Shown here: piece by piece, positions 46,542 through 55,331 of the stretch
How the letters are laid out: each line of letters opens with the position of its first letter
Numbering within the stretch: the first letter of the stretch is position 1
The notes under the pieces: generated by a model
The model's database searches: none
Told to the model about the DNA's origin: nothing
What the model saw: only the letters and a program-made list of their open reading frames with translations
Translations under genes and position numbers: made by a program
Assembly: GCA_046498405.1 (NCBI GenBank)
Contig: JAWOAS010000011.1
Location: forward strand, 1-64,000
Reading direction: 5' to 3'
Length of the DNA stretch: 64,000 bases
Origin: T1Sed10-49 sp046498405
GTDB taxonomy: Bacteria > Actinomycetota > Nitriliruptoria > Euzebyales > Egibacteraceae

Positions 46542-48143
46542 CTACGCCTGCTCCTCGTCGTCGTCCTCCTCGGTGTCCTCCGCCTCGGCCGCGGGCTCCT
46601 CGGCCGCGGGCTCCTCGGCGGCCGGCTCCTCGGCGGCCGGCTCCTCGGCGGCCGGCTCCTCGACGGCAGGCTCCTCGGTGACGGGCTCCTCGGTGACGGG
46701 CTCCTCGACCGGAGGCTCCTCGACCGCCGGCTCCTCGGCGCTGCGCCCCGCCTGCTGCTGGAGGTCGGCGAGGACGTCGCCGAGCGAGACCCCGCTGTCC
46801 TCGCGCTCGTCGCTCTCGGCGGTGCCGCGCTGTTGCTGCAGGGCGGCCTCGAGGGCCGCGCCGACGCTCGAGGCGGGGGCCTCCTGAGGCGCGCCCGCGC
46901 TGGGCTCCGGCTCGGCAGCGGTGTGCGTGGGCTCCTCGACGATCTCGGGCTCCTCGCCGTAGCCGGCCTTGACGGCCTGCTTGAGCGAGAGCGAGATGCG
47001 GCGGCGCACGTCGTCGATGTCGATGATCTTCACCGTGAGCGGGTCACCGACGTTGAGCACCTGCTCGGGGACCTCGACGTGGGCCTCGGCGATCTCGGAG
47101 ATGTGGATGAGCCCCTCGATGCCCTCCTCGACCTTCACGAAGGCGCCGAACGGCACGATCTTCGTGACCGTGCCCTCGATGAACTCGCCGACGTAGTGCT
47201 GGCGGGCGAACTGGCGCCACGGGTCCTCCTGGGTGGCCTTGAGCGAGAGGCTCACGCGCTCACGCTCGAGGTCGACGTCGAGCACCTCGACCTCGACCTC
47301 CTGGCCCACCTCGACGACCTCGCCGGGATGGTCGATGTGCTTCCAGGAGAGCTCGGAGACGTGGACGAGCCCGTCGACCCCGCCGAGGTCGACGAAGGAG
47401 CCGAAGTTCACGATCGAGGAGACCGTGCCCTTGCGGATCTCGCCCTTCTCGAGGGTCTCGAGGAACTCGCGGCGGAACTCCGACTGCGTCTCCTCGAGGA
47501 ACTTCCGCCGGGAGAGCACGACGTTGTTGCGGTTCTTGTCGAGCTCGATGACCTTGCACTCGAGCTCACGCCCCACGTAGGGGTGGAGGTCGCGCACCCG
47601 GCGCATCTCCACGAGCGAGGCCGGCAGGAAGCCGCGCAGCCCGATGTCGAGGATGAGCCCGCCCTTGACGACCTCGATGACCGTGCCGGTGACCGTCGAC
47701 TCAGCCTTGTGGATCTCCTCGATCTTGCCCCAGGCGCGCTCGTACTGCGCGCGCTTCTTCGACATGACGAGGCGGCCGTCCTTGTCCTCCTTCTGCAGGA
47801 CGAGGGCCTCGATGACGTCACCGAGCTCGACGACCTCGCTGGGGTCGACGTCGTGCTTGATCGACAGCTCACGGGAGGGGATGACCCCCTCCGACTTGTA
47901 CCCGATGTCGAGGAGGACCTCCTCGGGATCGACCTTGACGACGACGCCCTCGACGATGTCGCCATCGTCGAACTCCTTGATCGTCGCCTCGAGCGCGCGC
48001 TCGAACTCCTCCTGGGAGCCGAACTCCTCGAGGGCGATCTGCGCGCCGCGGTCACGCTCGAGGCGTGGCGCGGTGGCGAGCGTCGCGGTTCCGGCGCCCG
48101 TCTCGTCGGTGGTGAGCTGGTTGTCGTCGGCGGTCGGGTCCAT
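46542..48143 (-). CDS. rpsA: 30S ribosomal protein S1
   Basis: RNA-binding ribosomal protein that helps mRNA loading (533 residues). Four S1 domains are seen, e.g. DIVEGVVVKVDPEEVLLDIG, TVTGTVIEVVKGGLILDIG, KGTVSSIVNFGSFVDLGG and EGTVTKIVPFGAFVKVEEG. The tail after residue 400 is unusually acidic and contains ten copies of a five-residue EEPxx repeat. The ATG at 48143 gives the actinobacterial start; the frame upstream is a non-coding extension. The Shine-Dalgarno (AGGAG) is about 13 bases upstream, a loose fit. Other actinobacterial S1 proteins also lack the last two S1 domains. Confidence 0.95.
   Translation of the reverse strand: MDPTADDNQLTTDETGAGTATLATAPRLERDRGAQIALEEFGSQEEFERALEATIKEFDDGDIVEGVVVKVDPEEVLLDIGYKSEGVIPSRELSIKHDVDPSEVVELGDVIEALVLQKEDKDGRLVMSKKRAQYERAWGKIEEIHKAESTVTGTVIEVVKGGLILDIGLRGFLPASLVEMRRVRDLHPYVGRELECKVIELDKNRNNVVLSRRKFLEETQSEFRREFLETLEKGEIRKGTVSSIVNFGSFVDLGGVDGLVHVSELSWKHIDHPGEVVEVGQEVEVEVLDVDLERERVSLSLKATQEDPWRQFARQHYVGEFIEGTVTKIVPFGAFVKVEEGIEGLIHISEIAEAHVEVPEQVLNVGDPLTVKIIDIDDVRRRISLSLKQAVKAGYGEEPEIVEEPTHTAAEPEPSAGAPQEAPASSVGAALEAALQQQRGTAESDEREDSGVSLGDVLADLQQQAGRSAEEPAVEEPPVEEPVTEEPVTEEPAVEEPAAEEPAAEEPAAEEPAAEEPAAEAEDTEEDDDEEQA
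46594..46740 (-). repeat. 15-base tandem repeat in the rpsA 3' end
   Basis: Ten near-perfect copies of a 15-base unit (plus-strand core GGCTCCTCG) encode EEPAA/EEPVT-type pentapeptides in the acidic tail of S1. Copies drift at the third to fifth codon only. Confidence 0.9.
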
Positions 48144-48251
48144 AGGGTGCGTCGGTCTCCTGGAGTGGTCAGCGTCGGCCCACGCATCGTAGCGGTGCCC
48201 GGCGGCCGTCGTGCACGCCGAAAGGCCCCACGGTGCAGGGGGTGGACCGCT

Positions 48252-48280
48252 AGTGTCCCCTACGACGGTCGGAGTGTCAA
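48252..48280 (-). promoter_or_regulatory. Promoter of rpsA, perfect -35
   Basis: On the minus strand a consensus -35 TTGACA (48275-48280) is followed after exactly 17 bases by GACACT (48252-48257). It is the best sigma-70-type promoter I found in the window. A second -10-like TACGAT lies at 48186-48191. The leader to rpsA would be about 100 bases. Confidence 0.65.
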
Positions 48281-48313
48281 CGTGGGCCGGCCGCCGGGCC
48301 CGTCGCGTCGCGC

Positions 48314-50992
48314 TCAGTGCTTCTCCGCGTCGTACCACGACGCACCCGAGGCGGTGTCGACCTCGAGGGGCACCGCGAGGTCGGCGACGCCGGCCATCTC
48401 GGTGACGAGGAGGTCACGCAGCGCCGCCTCCTCGCCCGCGACGACCTCGCAGATGAGCTCGTCGTGGACCTGAGCGAGCACCCGCGAGGCGAGGCCGTGG
48501 CGGGCAATCGCCGCGTCGACGGCGATCATCGCCTCCTTGATGATGTCGGCGGCCGTGCCCTGGATCGGCGCGTTGAGCGCCATCCGCTCGGCCATCTCGC
48601 GGCGCTGGCGCTGATCGCTGCGCAGGTCGGGAAGGTAGCGGCGTCGTCCCGACAGCGTCGCGGTCCAGCCGTCACGGCGGGCCTGCTCGACGACGCCGTC
48701 GAGGTAGCCCTTGACCTTGGGGAAGCGGGCGAAGTACGCCTCCATGAGCTCGCGGGCCTCCTCGGGGGCGATCCCGAGCTGCTGGGCGAGGCCGAAGGCC
48801 GAGAGGCCATAGGCCAGTCCGTAGGTCATCCCCTTGATGCGGCTGCGCAGCGCGTTGTCGACGGCGTCGACCGGGAGGTCCCAGACCATCGCCGCGGTCT
48901 GGGCGTGGATGTCCTCGTGGGAGGCGAACGCCGCGAGCAGGCCCTCGTCGCCCGAGAGGTGGGCCATCACCCGCAGCTCGATCTGGGAGTAGTCGGCGAC
49001 GAGGAGGCTGGCGTAGCCCTCGCCGGGCACGAAGGCCTTGCGGATCTCCCGGCCGGTCTCGGTGCGGATGGGGATGTTCTGGATGTTGGGGTGCTGGCTC
49101 GACAGGCGTCCGGTGACGGCGACGGCCTGGAGGTACTCGGGGTGGATGCGCCCGGTCTCGGGCGCGACGAGCGGCGGCAGCGCGTCGACGTACGTGCCCT
49201 TGAGCTTCGAGACCTCGCGGTACTCGAGGAGGAGCTCGGCGATGGGGTGCTCGGCGGCGAGACCGCGCAGCGCCTGCGCGTCGGTGGAGTAGCCGGTCTT
49301 GATGCGCTTGGTCCTCGGCAGCGCGAGCTCCTCGAAGAGCACCTCCTGGAGCTGCTTGGGGCTGTCGAGGTTGAACTCGCGGCCGGCTTGGGCGTGGATC
49401 GCCTCGCGCAGGCGCTCGATGCGCCCGCCGAGGGTCGCGCCGATCTCGGAGAGCACGTCGAGGTCGACGGCGATGCCCGCGCGCTCCATGCCCGCGAGGA
49501 CCGGCACGAGCGGCAGCTCGAGGTCGCGCACGAGGGCGGTCTGCTCGCGCGCCTCGAGGGTCTCGGCCAGCGTGTCGGCGAGCGCGAGGCAGGCGGCCGC
49601 GGCCACCGCCCGGGCACCACCGTCGTCCTCGACGGCCATCGCGAGCTGCCCGTCGGCGCCGCCGGGCCCGCCGGTGGCGAGCTCGGCGTCGAGGTACTGC
49701 CGGGCGAGCGCGTCGAGGTCGTAGCCGCGGCTGCCGGGCGCGACGACGTAGGCGGCGAGCTCGGTGTCGAAGGCGAGGCCGGCCACCGTCCAGCCGCGCG
49801 AGGCCGCGCCGTGGAGGAGGGCCTTCGCGCCGTGCGTGCGCAGCGGGCGGCCCTCGTCGGCGAGGAGGCCGGCGAGCGCCTCGCGGTCCTCCTCGCCGAG
49901 GTCGTCGAGCCAGCCGGCGGCGGGATCGCGGCCCTCGGCGGCCACGGCCACGCCGCGCCAGCGCACCCGCGGGGGGTGGCCCTCGACATCGGCGAGGACG
50001 ACGACCGGGGCGCCGTCGTCGAGCGCGGCGACCCAGGCGGCGAGGTCGCCCGGCCCGAGCGTGAGCGGGGTGACCTCGAGGGCGTCGCGCCCCTCCTCCC
50101 CCACGACCCCGAGCGCGTCGAGGAGGCGGTCGGTGAGCGCGCGGAACTCGAGGGTGGCGAAGAGCCGGCGCACGCCCTCGACGTCGACCGGGCCCTGGCG
50201 CAGCTCACCGACCTCGAGCGGGACGTCGAGGTCGCGGCGCAGCTCGACGACGCGGCGGGCGTCGCGCACCGCCTCCTCGTGCTCGGCGAGCGTGGCCGGC
50301 AGCTTCTTGCCACGGACCTCCTCGAGGTGGGCGAAGACCCCGTCGAGGTCGCCGAACTCGGCGAGGAGCTTCGCGGCGGTCTTGTCGCCGACACCGGGCA
50401 CCCCGGGGATGTTGTCGCTCGCGTCGCCCCGCAGCGCGGCGAGGTCGGGGTAGCGCTCGGGTCCGACGCCGTAGCGCTCCTCGACCGCGGCGGGGTCCAT
50501 GAGCACGGTGTCGCTGATCCCGCGCTTGGTGTAGAGCACGGAGACGTGGTCGTCGACGAGCTGGAAGACGTCGCGGTCGCCGCTGACGATGAGCACGTCC
50601 ATGCCCTCGGCGACCGCCGCGGTGGCGTACGTCGCGATGAGGTCGTCGGCCTCGACGTCCTCGATGGCCACCCGGGGGATCGCGAGCGTCGCGAGGAGCT
50701 CGTCGATGAGGGGCAGCTGCTCGCGGAAGGCGTCGGGCGCGCGCTCGCGCTGCCCCTTGTAGTCGGGCAGGATCGCGAGGCGCTCGGCGGGGCGACCGCG
50801 GTCGAAGGTCACGGCGATGCGGTCCGGGGCGTGCTCGGCGAGGAGCTTGGTGAGCATCGTCGCGAAGCCGTAGACGGCGTTGGTCAGGTGCCCCGTGCTC
50901 GTCTGCAGGTCCTCGGGCAGCGCGAAGAACGCCCGGTAGGCGAGGCTGTGCCCGTCGAGGAGCGCGAGGACGGGGCGGTCGGTGGGGGGCAC
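48314..50992 (-). CDS. polA: DNA polymerase I
   Basis: Repair and lagging-strand polymerase (892 residues). The N-terminal 5'-3' exonuclease domain is intact (LLDGHSLAYRAFFAL, VEADDLIATYA, SGDRDVFQLV, GVPGVGDKTA). The 3'-5' exonuclease domain appears inactive: the ExoII site is THGAKALLHGA, without the Asp. The polymerase motifs are DYSQIELRVMAHLS (A), RIKGMTYGLAYGLSAFG (B) and QVHDELICEV (C). The GTG start has GAGG upstream; TAGGCT (51028-51033) is a candidate -10. It lies just upstream of rpsA, 170 bases apart. Confidence 0.96.
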   Translation of the reverse strand: MPPTDRPVLALLDGHSLAYRAFFALPEDLQTSTGHLTNAVYGFATMLTKLLAEHAPDRIAVTFDRGRPAERLAILPDYKGQRERAPDAFREQLPLIDELLATLAIPRVAIEDVEADDLIATYATAAVAEGMDVLIVSGDRDVFQLVDDHVSVLYTKRGISDTVLMDPAAVEERYGVGPERYPDLAALRGDASDNIPGVPGVGDKTAAKLLAEFGDLDGVFAHLEEVRGKKLPATLAEHEEAVRDARRVVELRRDLDVPLEVGELRQGPVDVEGVRRLFATLEFRALTDRLLDALGVVGEEGRDALEVTPLTLGPGDLAAWVAALDDGAPVVVLADVEGHPPRVRWRGVAVAAEGRDPAAGWLDDLGEEDREALAGLLADEGRPLRTHGAKALLHGAASRGWTVAGLAFDTELAAYVVAPGSRGYDLDALARQYLDAELATGGPGGADGQLAMAVEDDGGARAVAAAACLALADTLAETLEAREQTALVRDLELPLVPVLAGMERAGIAVDLDVLSEIGATLGGRIERLREAIHAQAGREFNLDSPKQLQEVLFEELALPRTKRIKTGYSTDAQALRGLAAEHPIAELLLEYREVSKLKGTYVDALPPLVAPETGRIHPEYLQAVAVTGRLSSQHPNIQNIPIRTETGREIRKAFVPGEGYASLLVADYSQIELRVMAHLSGDEGLLAAFASHEDIHAQTAAMVWDLPVDAVDNALRSRIKGMTYGLAYGLSAFGLAQQLGIAPEEARELMEAYFARFPKVKGYLDGVVEQARRDGWTATLSGRRRYLPDLRSDQRQRREMAERMALNAPIQGTAADIIKEAMIAVDAAIARHGLASRVLAQVHDELICEVVAGEEAALRDLLVTEMAGVADLAVPLEVDTASGASWYDAEKH

Positions 50993-51114
50993 GGCGCCTC
51001 GATGCGTCGCGGTCGTCGTCGGCGACGAGCCTACAGCGGCGGCTGGGGCACCGGCGCGGGCGCTCCCCAGGCGCGCGCGCCAGCGCCCGGCTCGTGCCGG
51101 ATGCGAGCCCAGCC

Positions 51115-51143
51115 TTCCAACTACGGGGTTCGTAGGCTACGAT
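51115..51143 (+). promoter_or_regulatory. Candidate promoter of the Liv binding-protein gene
   Basis: TACGAT (51138-51143) and an overlapping TAGGCT (51133-51138) are -10 candidates. TTCCAA (51115-51120) lies 17 bases before the first. The leader to the ATG at 51247 would be about 95 bases and contains a weak GACCAGG/CCTGGTC stem. Confidence 0.4.
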
Positions 51144-51246
51144 TGCGCTCGTGGTGACCAGGCCGATGAGCCTGCGGCCGCACATCCCAGGGGCCCTGGT
51201 CGTCATCCGAGGCTTTGCCGTACGAGACCACGACAGGAGACACCAG

Positions 51247-52584
51247 ATGCTGCGACCCACGGTTCTGCGCATGCTCGCCTTGCTCCTCGCCCTCGCCCTC
51301 GTCGTCGCCGCCTGCGCCGAGGACGACGACGAGGCCGAGGAGGAGCCCGAAGAGGACCCCGTCGAGGAGGAGGACGAGCCCGACGAGGACGACGAGGACG
51401 ACGACGGTGAGGAGGAGGCCGAGGACGACGACGAGGAGGCCGAGGCTCCCGAGGCCGACGGGATGCTCCTCGGCTACGTCCTGCCGGAGTCCGGGCCCCT
51501 GGCCTTCCTCGGACCGCCCCAGGTCGAGTCCCTCAACCTCGCCGTCGAGGACATCAACGACGCCGGCGGCGTGCTTGGCGAGGACGTGACCGTCAGCGGC
51601 GGTGACGAGGCCGGCGACCCCGCCGTGGCCTCGGAGGACACCGAGCGCCTGCTCGGCGAGGGGGTCCACGCGATCATCGGCGCGGCGGCGTCGGGCATCT
51701 CCACGCAGATCGTCGGCCAGATCACCGGCGCCGAGGTGGCGCAGTGCTCCGGCTCGAACACCGCCCCCGTCATCGACGAGGCCGAGACCGGCTTCTACAC
51801 CCGCACCGCGCCGACCGACGTGCTCCAGGCACCGGTGCTCGGGGAGGTCGTCATCGCCGACGGCTTCTTCGACGTGGCGATCATGGCCCGTGCCGACGAC
51901 TACGGCCAGGGCTTCCTCGAGCAGCTCTCCGAGTCGATCACCGACCAGGGTGGCACCGTGCTCGAGGAGGTGCTCTACGACCCGGAGGCCTCGACCTACA
52001 GCCCCGATGTCGAGAGCGCGATCGCCGAGGACCCCGAGGCGATCGTCATCATCGGCTTCGATGAGGGCGCCCAGGTCATCTCCGACCTCATCGAGGCGGG
52101 CTACGGCCCGCAGGACGTCGCGCTCTACACCGCCGACGGCATGCGCAGCGCCAGCCTCTGGGAGGGCGTCGACCCCGACGACCCTGCGGTCCTCGAGGGC
52201 ATGCGCGGCACCGCCCCCGGCGCGTCGATCGACTTCAACGAGCGTCTCACCTCGATCGAGGGCGTCGACGACCCCATCTTCGGTGGCCAGGTCTACGACT
52301 GCGTGACGATCTTCGCGCTCGCCGCGGAGGCCGCCGACAGCTACGACGCGGCCGACTTCCAGCCAGAGCTCCGCGACATCACCCAGGACGGCACGGAGTG
52401 CAGCTCCTTCGAGGAGTGCGCCGGACTGCTCGCCGACGGGGAGGACATCGACTACCAGGGCGTGTCCGGCCCGATCGAGTGGAACGAGCAGTACGACGTG
52501 ACCACCGCCACCTACGAGATCTTCGAGTTCGACGCCGAGGGTCAGCCCGTCCAGGTCGACACCGTCGAGGCCAACATCGAGTAG
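51247..52584 (+). CDS. Branched-chain amino acid-binding lipoprotein (LivK-like)
   Basis: Periplasmic-binding-protein-type lipoprotein (445 residues) of the Leu/Ile/Val family. The signal peptide with lipobox LVVAACAEDD (Cys23) is followed by about 55 almost purely acidic residues. The fold opens with LLGYVLPESGPLAFLGPPQV and has AVEDINDAGGVLG and IIGAAASGISTQI. The ATG at 51247 is fixed by AGGAGA and the signal peptide; the longer frame would add an unlikely 32-residue extension. It is convergent with the livF-livG-livM-livH operon, so the binding protein has its own control. Confidence 0.92.
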   Translation: MLRPTVLRMLALLLALALVVAACAEDDDEAEEEPEEDPVEEEDEPDEDDEDDDGEEEAEDDDEEAEAPEADGMLLGYVLPESGPLAFLGPPQVESLNLAVEDINDAGGVLGEDVTVSGGDEAGDPAVASEDTERLLGEGVHAIIGAAASGISTQIVGQITGAEVAQCSGSNTAPVIDEAETGFYTRTAPTDVLQAPVLGEVVIADGFFDVAIMARADDYGQGFLEQLSESITDQGGTVLEEVLYDPEASTYSPDVESAIAEDPEAIVIIGFDEGAQVISDLIEAGYGPQDVALYTADGMRSASLWEGVDPDDPAVLEGMRGTAPGASIDFNERLTSIEGVDDPIFGGQVYDCVTIFALAAEAADSYDAADFQPELRDITQDGTECSSFEECAGLLADGEDIDYQGVSGPIEWNEQYDVTTATYEIFEFDAEGQPVQVDTVEANIE

Positions 52585-52616
52585 GCGACCGCCGCTCCCG
52601 CACCATCACCACCCTC

Positions 52617-52646
52617 GGAGGGCTCGGGCATCCGCCCGGGCCCTCC
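52617..52646. terminator. Bidirectional terminator between Liv binding protein and livF
   Basis: GGAGGGCTCGGGC pairs with GCCCGGGCCCTCC over 13 positions with one T-G wobble and a four-base loop ATCC. A short TT follows on the plus strand. It lies between convergent stops. Confidence 0.65.
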
Positions 52647-52705
52647 GTTCGCGTCCGGGCGGTCCGCCGTGCCGGAGCGGGCCCGTCGCAGGCGGGCTCG
52701 GCCGC

Positions 52706-53479
52706 TCAGCCGTCGTGGCGCGCGAGGGTGCCGAGGTAGAGCTCGATGACCTTCGGGTCCTCGAGGAGCTCGTGGCCGGGGCCCTCGTAGGCGTTGGCGC
52801 CCTGGTCGAGGACGTAGCCGCGGTCGGCGATCTCGAGGCAGCGCCGTGCGTTCTGCTCGACCATGACGATCGAGATGCCGGCCTCGGTGTTGATCTCCCG
52901 GATGCGGTCGAAGACCTCGTCCTGGTTCGAGGGGCTCAGTCCAGCGGAGGGCTCGTCGAGGAAGAGCACGCTCGGCTCCATCATGAGGGCGCGACCCATC
53001 GCGACCATCTGCCGCTCGCCGCCCGACAGCGAGCCGGCGCGCTGGGCGCGGCGGTCGGCGAGCAGCGGGAAGAGCCCGGCCACGAAGCCGAAGCGCTGCT
53101 CCCACTCCCTCGGCCTGAGGAAGAGCCCCATCTCGAGGTTCTCCGCGACGGTCAGGCTCGGGAAGACGTTCGCGACCTGCGGGACGTAGCCGATCCCGCG
53201 GCTCACGAGCTCGTGGGCGGGCAGGTCGGTGATCGCCTCGCCGCGCAGGCGCACGACGCCCGAGCGGATGTCGACGAGGCCGAAGAGCGCCTTGACGAGC
53301 GTCGACTTGCCCGCGCCGTTGGGGCCGATGATGCCGACGAGCTGGCCCTCCTCGAGGCTGAGGGAGCAGCCGGTGAGGATGTCGACGCCTGGCACGTAGC
53401 CGGCGATGAGGTCGTCGGCGATGAGCAGCGGATCGGCGGCGCCGGGGCCATCGACGGTCGAACGGCTCGTCTCGCTCAC
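52706..53479 (-). CDS. livF: Branched-chain amino acid ABC transporter ATPase LivF
   Basis: ATPase of 257 residues with Walker A GPNGAGKSTL, signature LSGGERQMVAMGRAL, Walker B VLFLDEPSAGL and the switch His position in IVMVEQNARR, where the family has Gln/Asn rather than His, as usual for LivF. It ends with ELYLGTLARHD, matching the LivF C-terminus. It overlaps livG by four bases. It is last in a four-gene minus-strand operon. Confidence 0.92.
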   Translation of the reverse strand: MSETSRSTVDGPGAADPLLIADDLIAGYVPGVDILTGCSLSLEEGQLVGIIGPNGAGKSTLVKALFGLVDIRSGVVRLRGEAITDLPAHELVSRGIGYVPQVANVFPSLTVAENLEMGLFLRPREWEQRFGFVAGLFPLLADRRAQRAGSLSGGERQMVAMGRALMMEPSVLFLDEPSAGLSPSNQDEVFDRIREINTEAGISIVMVEQNARRCLEIADRGYVLDQGANAYEGPGHELLEDPKVIELYLGTLARHDG

Positions 53480-54330
53480 GACGCCTCCTCCCCCTCGCCG
53501 TGGCGCCTGCGCCCGAGGTAGGCGTCGATGACCTCGGGGTTGCGCGCGATCGCCTCAGGCGTGCCCTCGGCGATGACCTGACCCTGGGCCATGCAGACCA
53601 CCCAGTCGCTGATGCCCATGACGACGTCCATGTCGTGCTCGACGAAGAGCACGGTCGTCCCCTCGTCGCGCAGGCCGGTGACGTGCCCGAGCAGCGACTG
53701 CGTCAGCGCGGGGTTCACCCCGGCCATGGGCTCGTCGAGCATGACCATCGACGGCTCGACCATGAGCGCGCGCGCCATCTCGAGGAGCTTGCGCTGACCG
53801 CCCGACAGCGTCGCGGCGAACTCGTCGCGCATGTGGAGCATGTTGAAGTACTCGAGCAGTCCCTCGGCCCGGGCCTCGATCCCGGCCTCCTGGGTCTTCC
53901 ACAGCGGCGGCACGAGCGCCGGCACGAAGCGCTCGCCCCGCTGCCCGACCGCGGCGAGCTTCATGTTGTCGAGGACGGTCATGCGCGCGAGGGCCTTGGT
54001 GAGCTGGAACGTCCGCACCATCCCCGAGCGGGCGACGCGGTGCGCCGGCACGCCCGACATCGGCTTGCCGTCGAAGGTCCAGCGTCCGGTGTCGGGGCGG
54101 TCGAAGCCGGTGAGGACGTTGAAGAAGGTCGTCTTGCCGGCCCCGTTGGGGCCGATGAGGCCGGTGATCGCCCCACGCTGCACCTCGAGCGCGTCGACGT
54201 CGACGGCGCGCAGCCCCCCGAAGGTCTTCGTGACCTCGGCCGCGACGAGGATGGGGTCGGGCTTGCTCACGCCCGGCTCGGGAGCGACGTCGGCGAGCGA
54301 GCGCGCGGCGGCGCTGGGTTCAGCGGACAT
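53476..54330 (-). CDS. livG: Branched-chain amino acid ABC transporter ATPase LivG
   Basis: ATPase of 284 residues with Walker A GPNGAGKTTFFN, the LivG-type NVLTGF, signature LSGGQRKLLEMARAL, Walker B MVMLDEPMAGVNP and LFVEHDMDVVMGI. The C-terminal IARNPEVIDAYLG matches LivG. A 25-residue N-terminal tail precedes the domain. It overlaps livM by eleven bases. Confidence 0.92.
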   Translation of the reverse strand: MSAEPSAAARSLADVAPEPGVSKPDPILVAAEVTKTFGGLRAVDVDALEVQRGAITGLIGPNGAGKTTFFNVLTGFDRPDTGRWTFDGKPMSGVPAHRVARSGMVRTFQLTKALARMTVLDNMKLAAVGQRGERFVPALVPPLWKTQEAGIEARAEGLLEYFNMLHMRDEFAATLSGGQRKLLEMARALMVEPSMVMLDEPMAGVNPALTQSLLGHVTGLRDEGTTVLFVEHDMDVVMGISDWVVCMAQGQVIAEGTPEAIARNPEVIDAYLGRRRHGEGEEAS

Positions 54331-55306
54331 TGAGCGCCAACTCCCGTCGATCGCCGAAGATGCCTTGGGGTCGGTAGATCATGAGCAGCATGAGCCCGAT
54401 GCCCACGACGAGGAAGCGCACCGCCCCGAGGGCGTCGGCGCCGAACCAGTCCGGCATGTAGCCCGCGGCCCCGGCCTGGCGCAGCGTCGCGTCCATGCCG
54501 GCCATGAGGAACCAGAAGATGACCGAGCCGATCACCGGTCCGAGCACCGTCGCCGCGCCGCCGAGGATGAGGATCGTGTAGAAGTAGAACGTCAGCAGCG
54601 GCAGGAACGTGTCGGGGTGGACGCTCTGGAGGTTGAGCGCGAAGACGACGCCGCCGAGCGCGCCGAGGACGCCCCCGAGGACGAGGCTCTGCATCTTGTA
54701 GCCGAAGACGTTCTTGCCGAGGCTGCGCGCGGCGTCCTCGTCCTCGCGGATGGCCTTGAGCGCCCGACCCCACGGGCTGCGCGAGAGGAGGTAGGTGAGC
54801 CCGACCGCGAGGGCGACGAGCGCCCAGCCGACGGTGAGCACCCACAGCTGCCGCTCGTTGTAGGCGAGCAGCCCGATCTGGAGCCCGCCCGTGTAGGGGT
54901 TGAGGGCGTTGAACTCCGCGGCGAAGCCCGACAGCCCGAAGACCCCGCCGGTGAGGTCGCGCGACGGGCTCGCCCGGAAGGCGAAGCGGAGGATCTCCGC
55001 GGCGGCGATCGTCGTGATCGCGAGGTAGTCGGCGCGCAGCCGCAGGGTCGGGGCGCCGAGCAGCAGCGCGAGCCCGACCGAGAGGAGCAGGCTGACGACG
55101 AGCCCGAGCCAGAGGCTGCCGCCGAACACCGTGACGGTGACCGCGACGCCGTAGGCGCCGAGGAGCATGAACCCGACCTGGCCGAAGTTCAGCAGCCCGG
55201 TGTAGCCGAAGTGGAAGTTGAGCCCGATCGCGAGCAGCGCGTAGGCCGCGGCGCTCGGGCCGAGCGCGGCGCGCAGCGCGTTGGCGAGGATCGCAGCGGG
55301 ATCCAC
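54320..55306 (-). CDS. livM: Branched-chain amino acid ABC transporter permease LivM
   Basis: Membrane subunit (328 residues) with eight to ten hydrophobic segments and the LivM signature LNFHFGYTGLLNFGQVGFMLLGAYG near the N-terminus. The coupling loop is SPWGRALKAIREDEDAARSLG. The C-terminus reads LLMIYRPQGIFGDRRE. The GTG start has AGGAGG upstream. It is followed by livG with an overlap and preceded by livH after 25 bases. Confidence 0.92.
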   Translation of the reverse strand: MDPAAILANALRAALGPSAAAYALLAIGLNFHFGYTGLLNFGQVGFMLLGAYGVAVTVTVFGGSLWLGLVVSLLLSVGLALLLGAPTLRLRADYLAITTIAAAEILRFAFRASPSRDLTGGVFGLSGFAAEFNALNPYTGGLQIGLLAYNERQLWVLTVGWALVALAVGLTYLLSRSPWGRALKAIREDEDAARSLGKNVFGYKMQSLVLGGVLGALGGVVFALNLQSVHPDTFLPLLTFYFYTILILGGAATVLGPVIGSVIFWFLMAGMDATLRQAGAAGYMPDWFGADALGAVRFLVVGIGLMLLMIYRPQGIFGDRRELALNVR

Positions 55307-55331
55307 CGTCAGCCTCCTGCTCGAGGGGTCA

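Noticed and set aside
46585..46740. CRISPR-like periodic repeat
   Set aside because: The 15-base period has no spacers and encodes the S1 tail in frame.
51151..51247. Upstream GTG start for the Liv binding protein, close behind a TACGAT element
   Set aside because: It would place 32 non-signal residues before the signal peptide; AGGAGA and the lipoprotein start support 51247.
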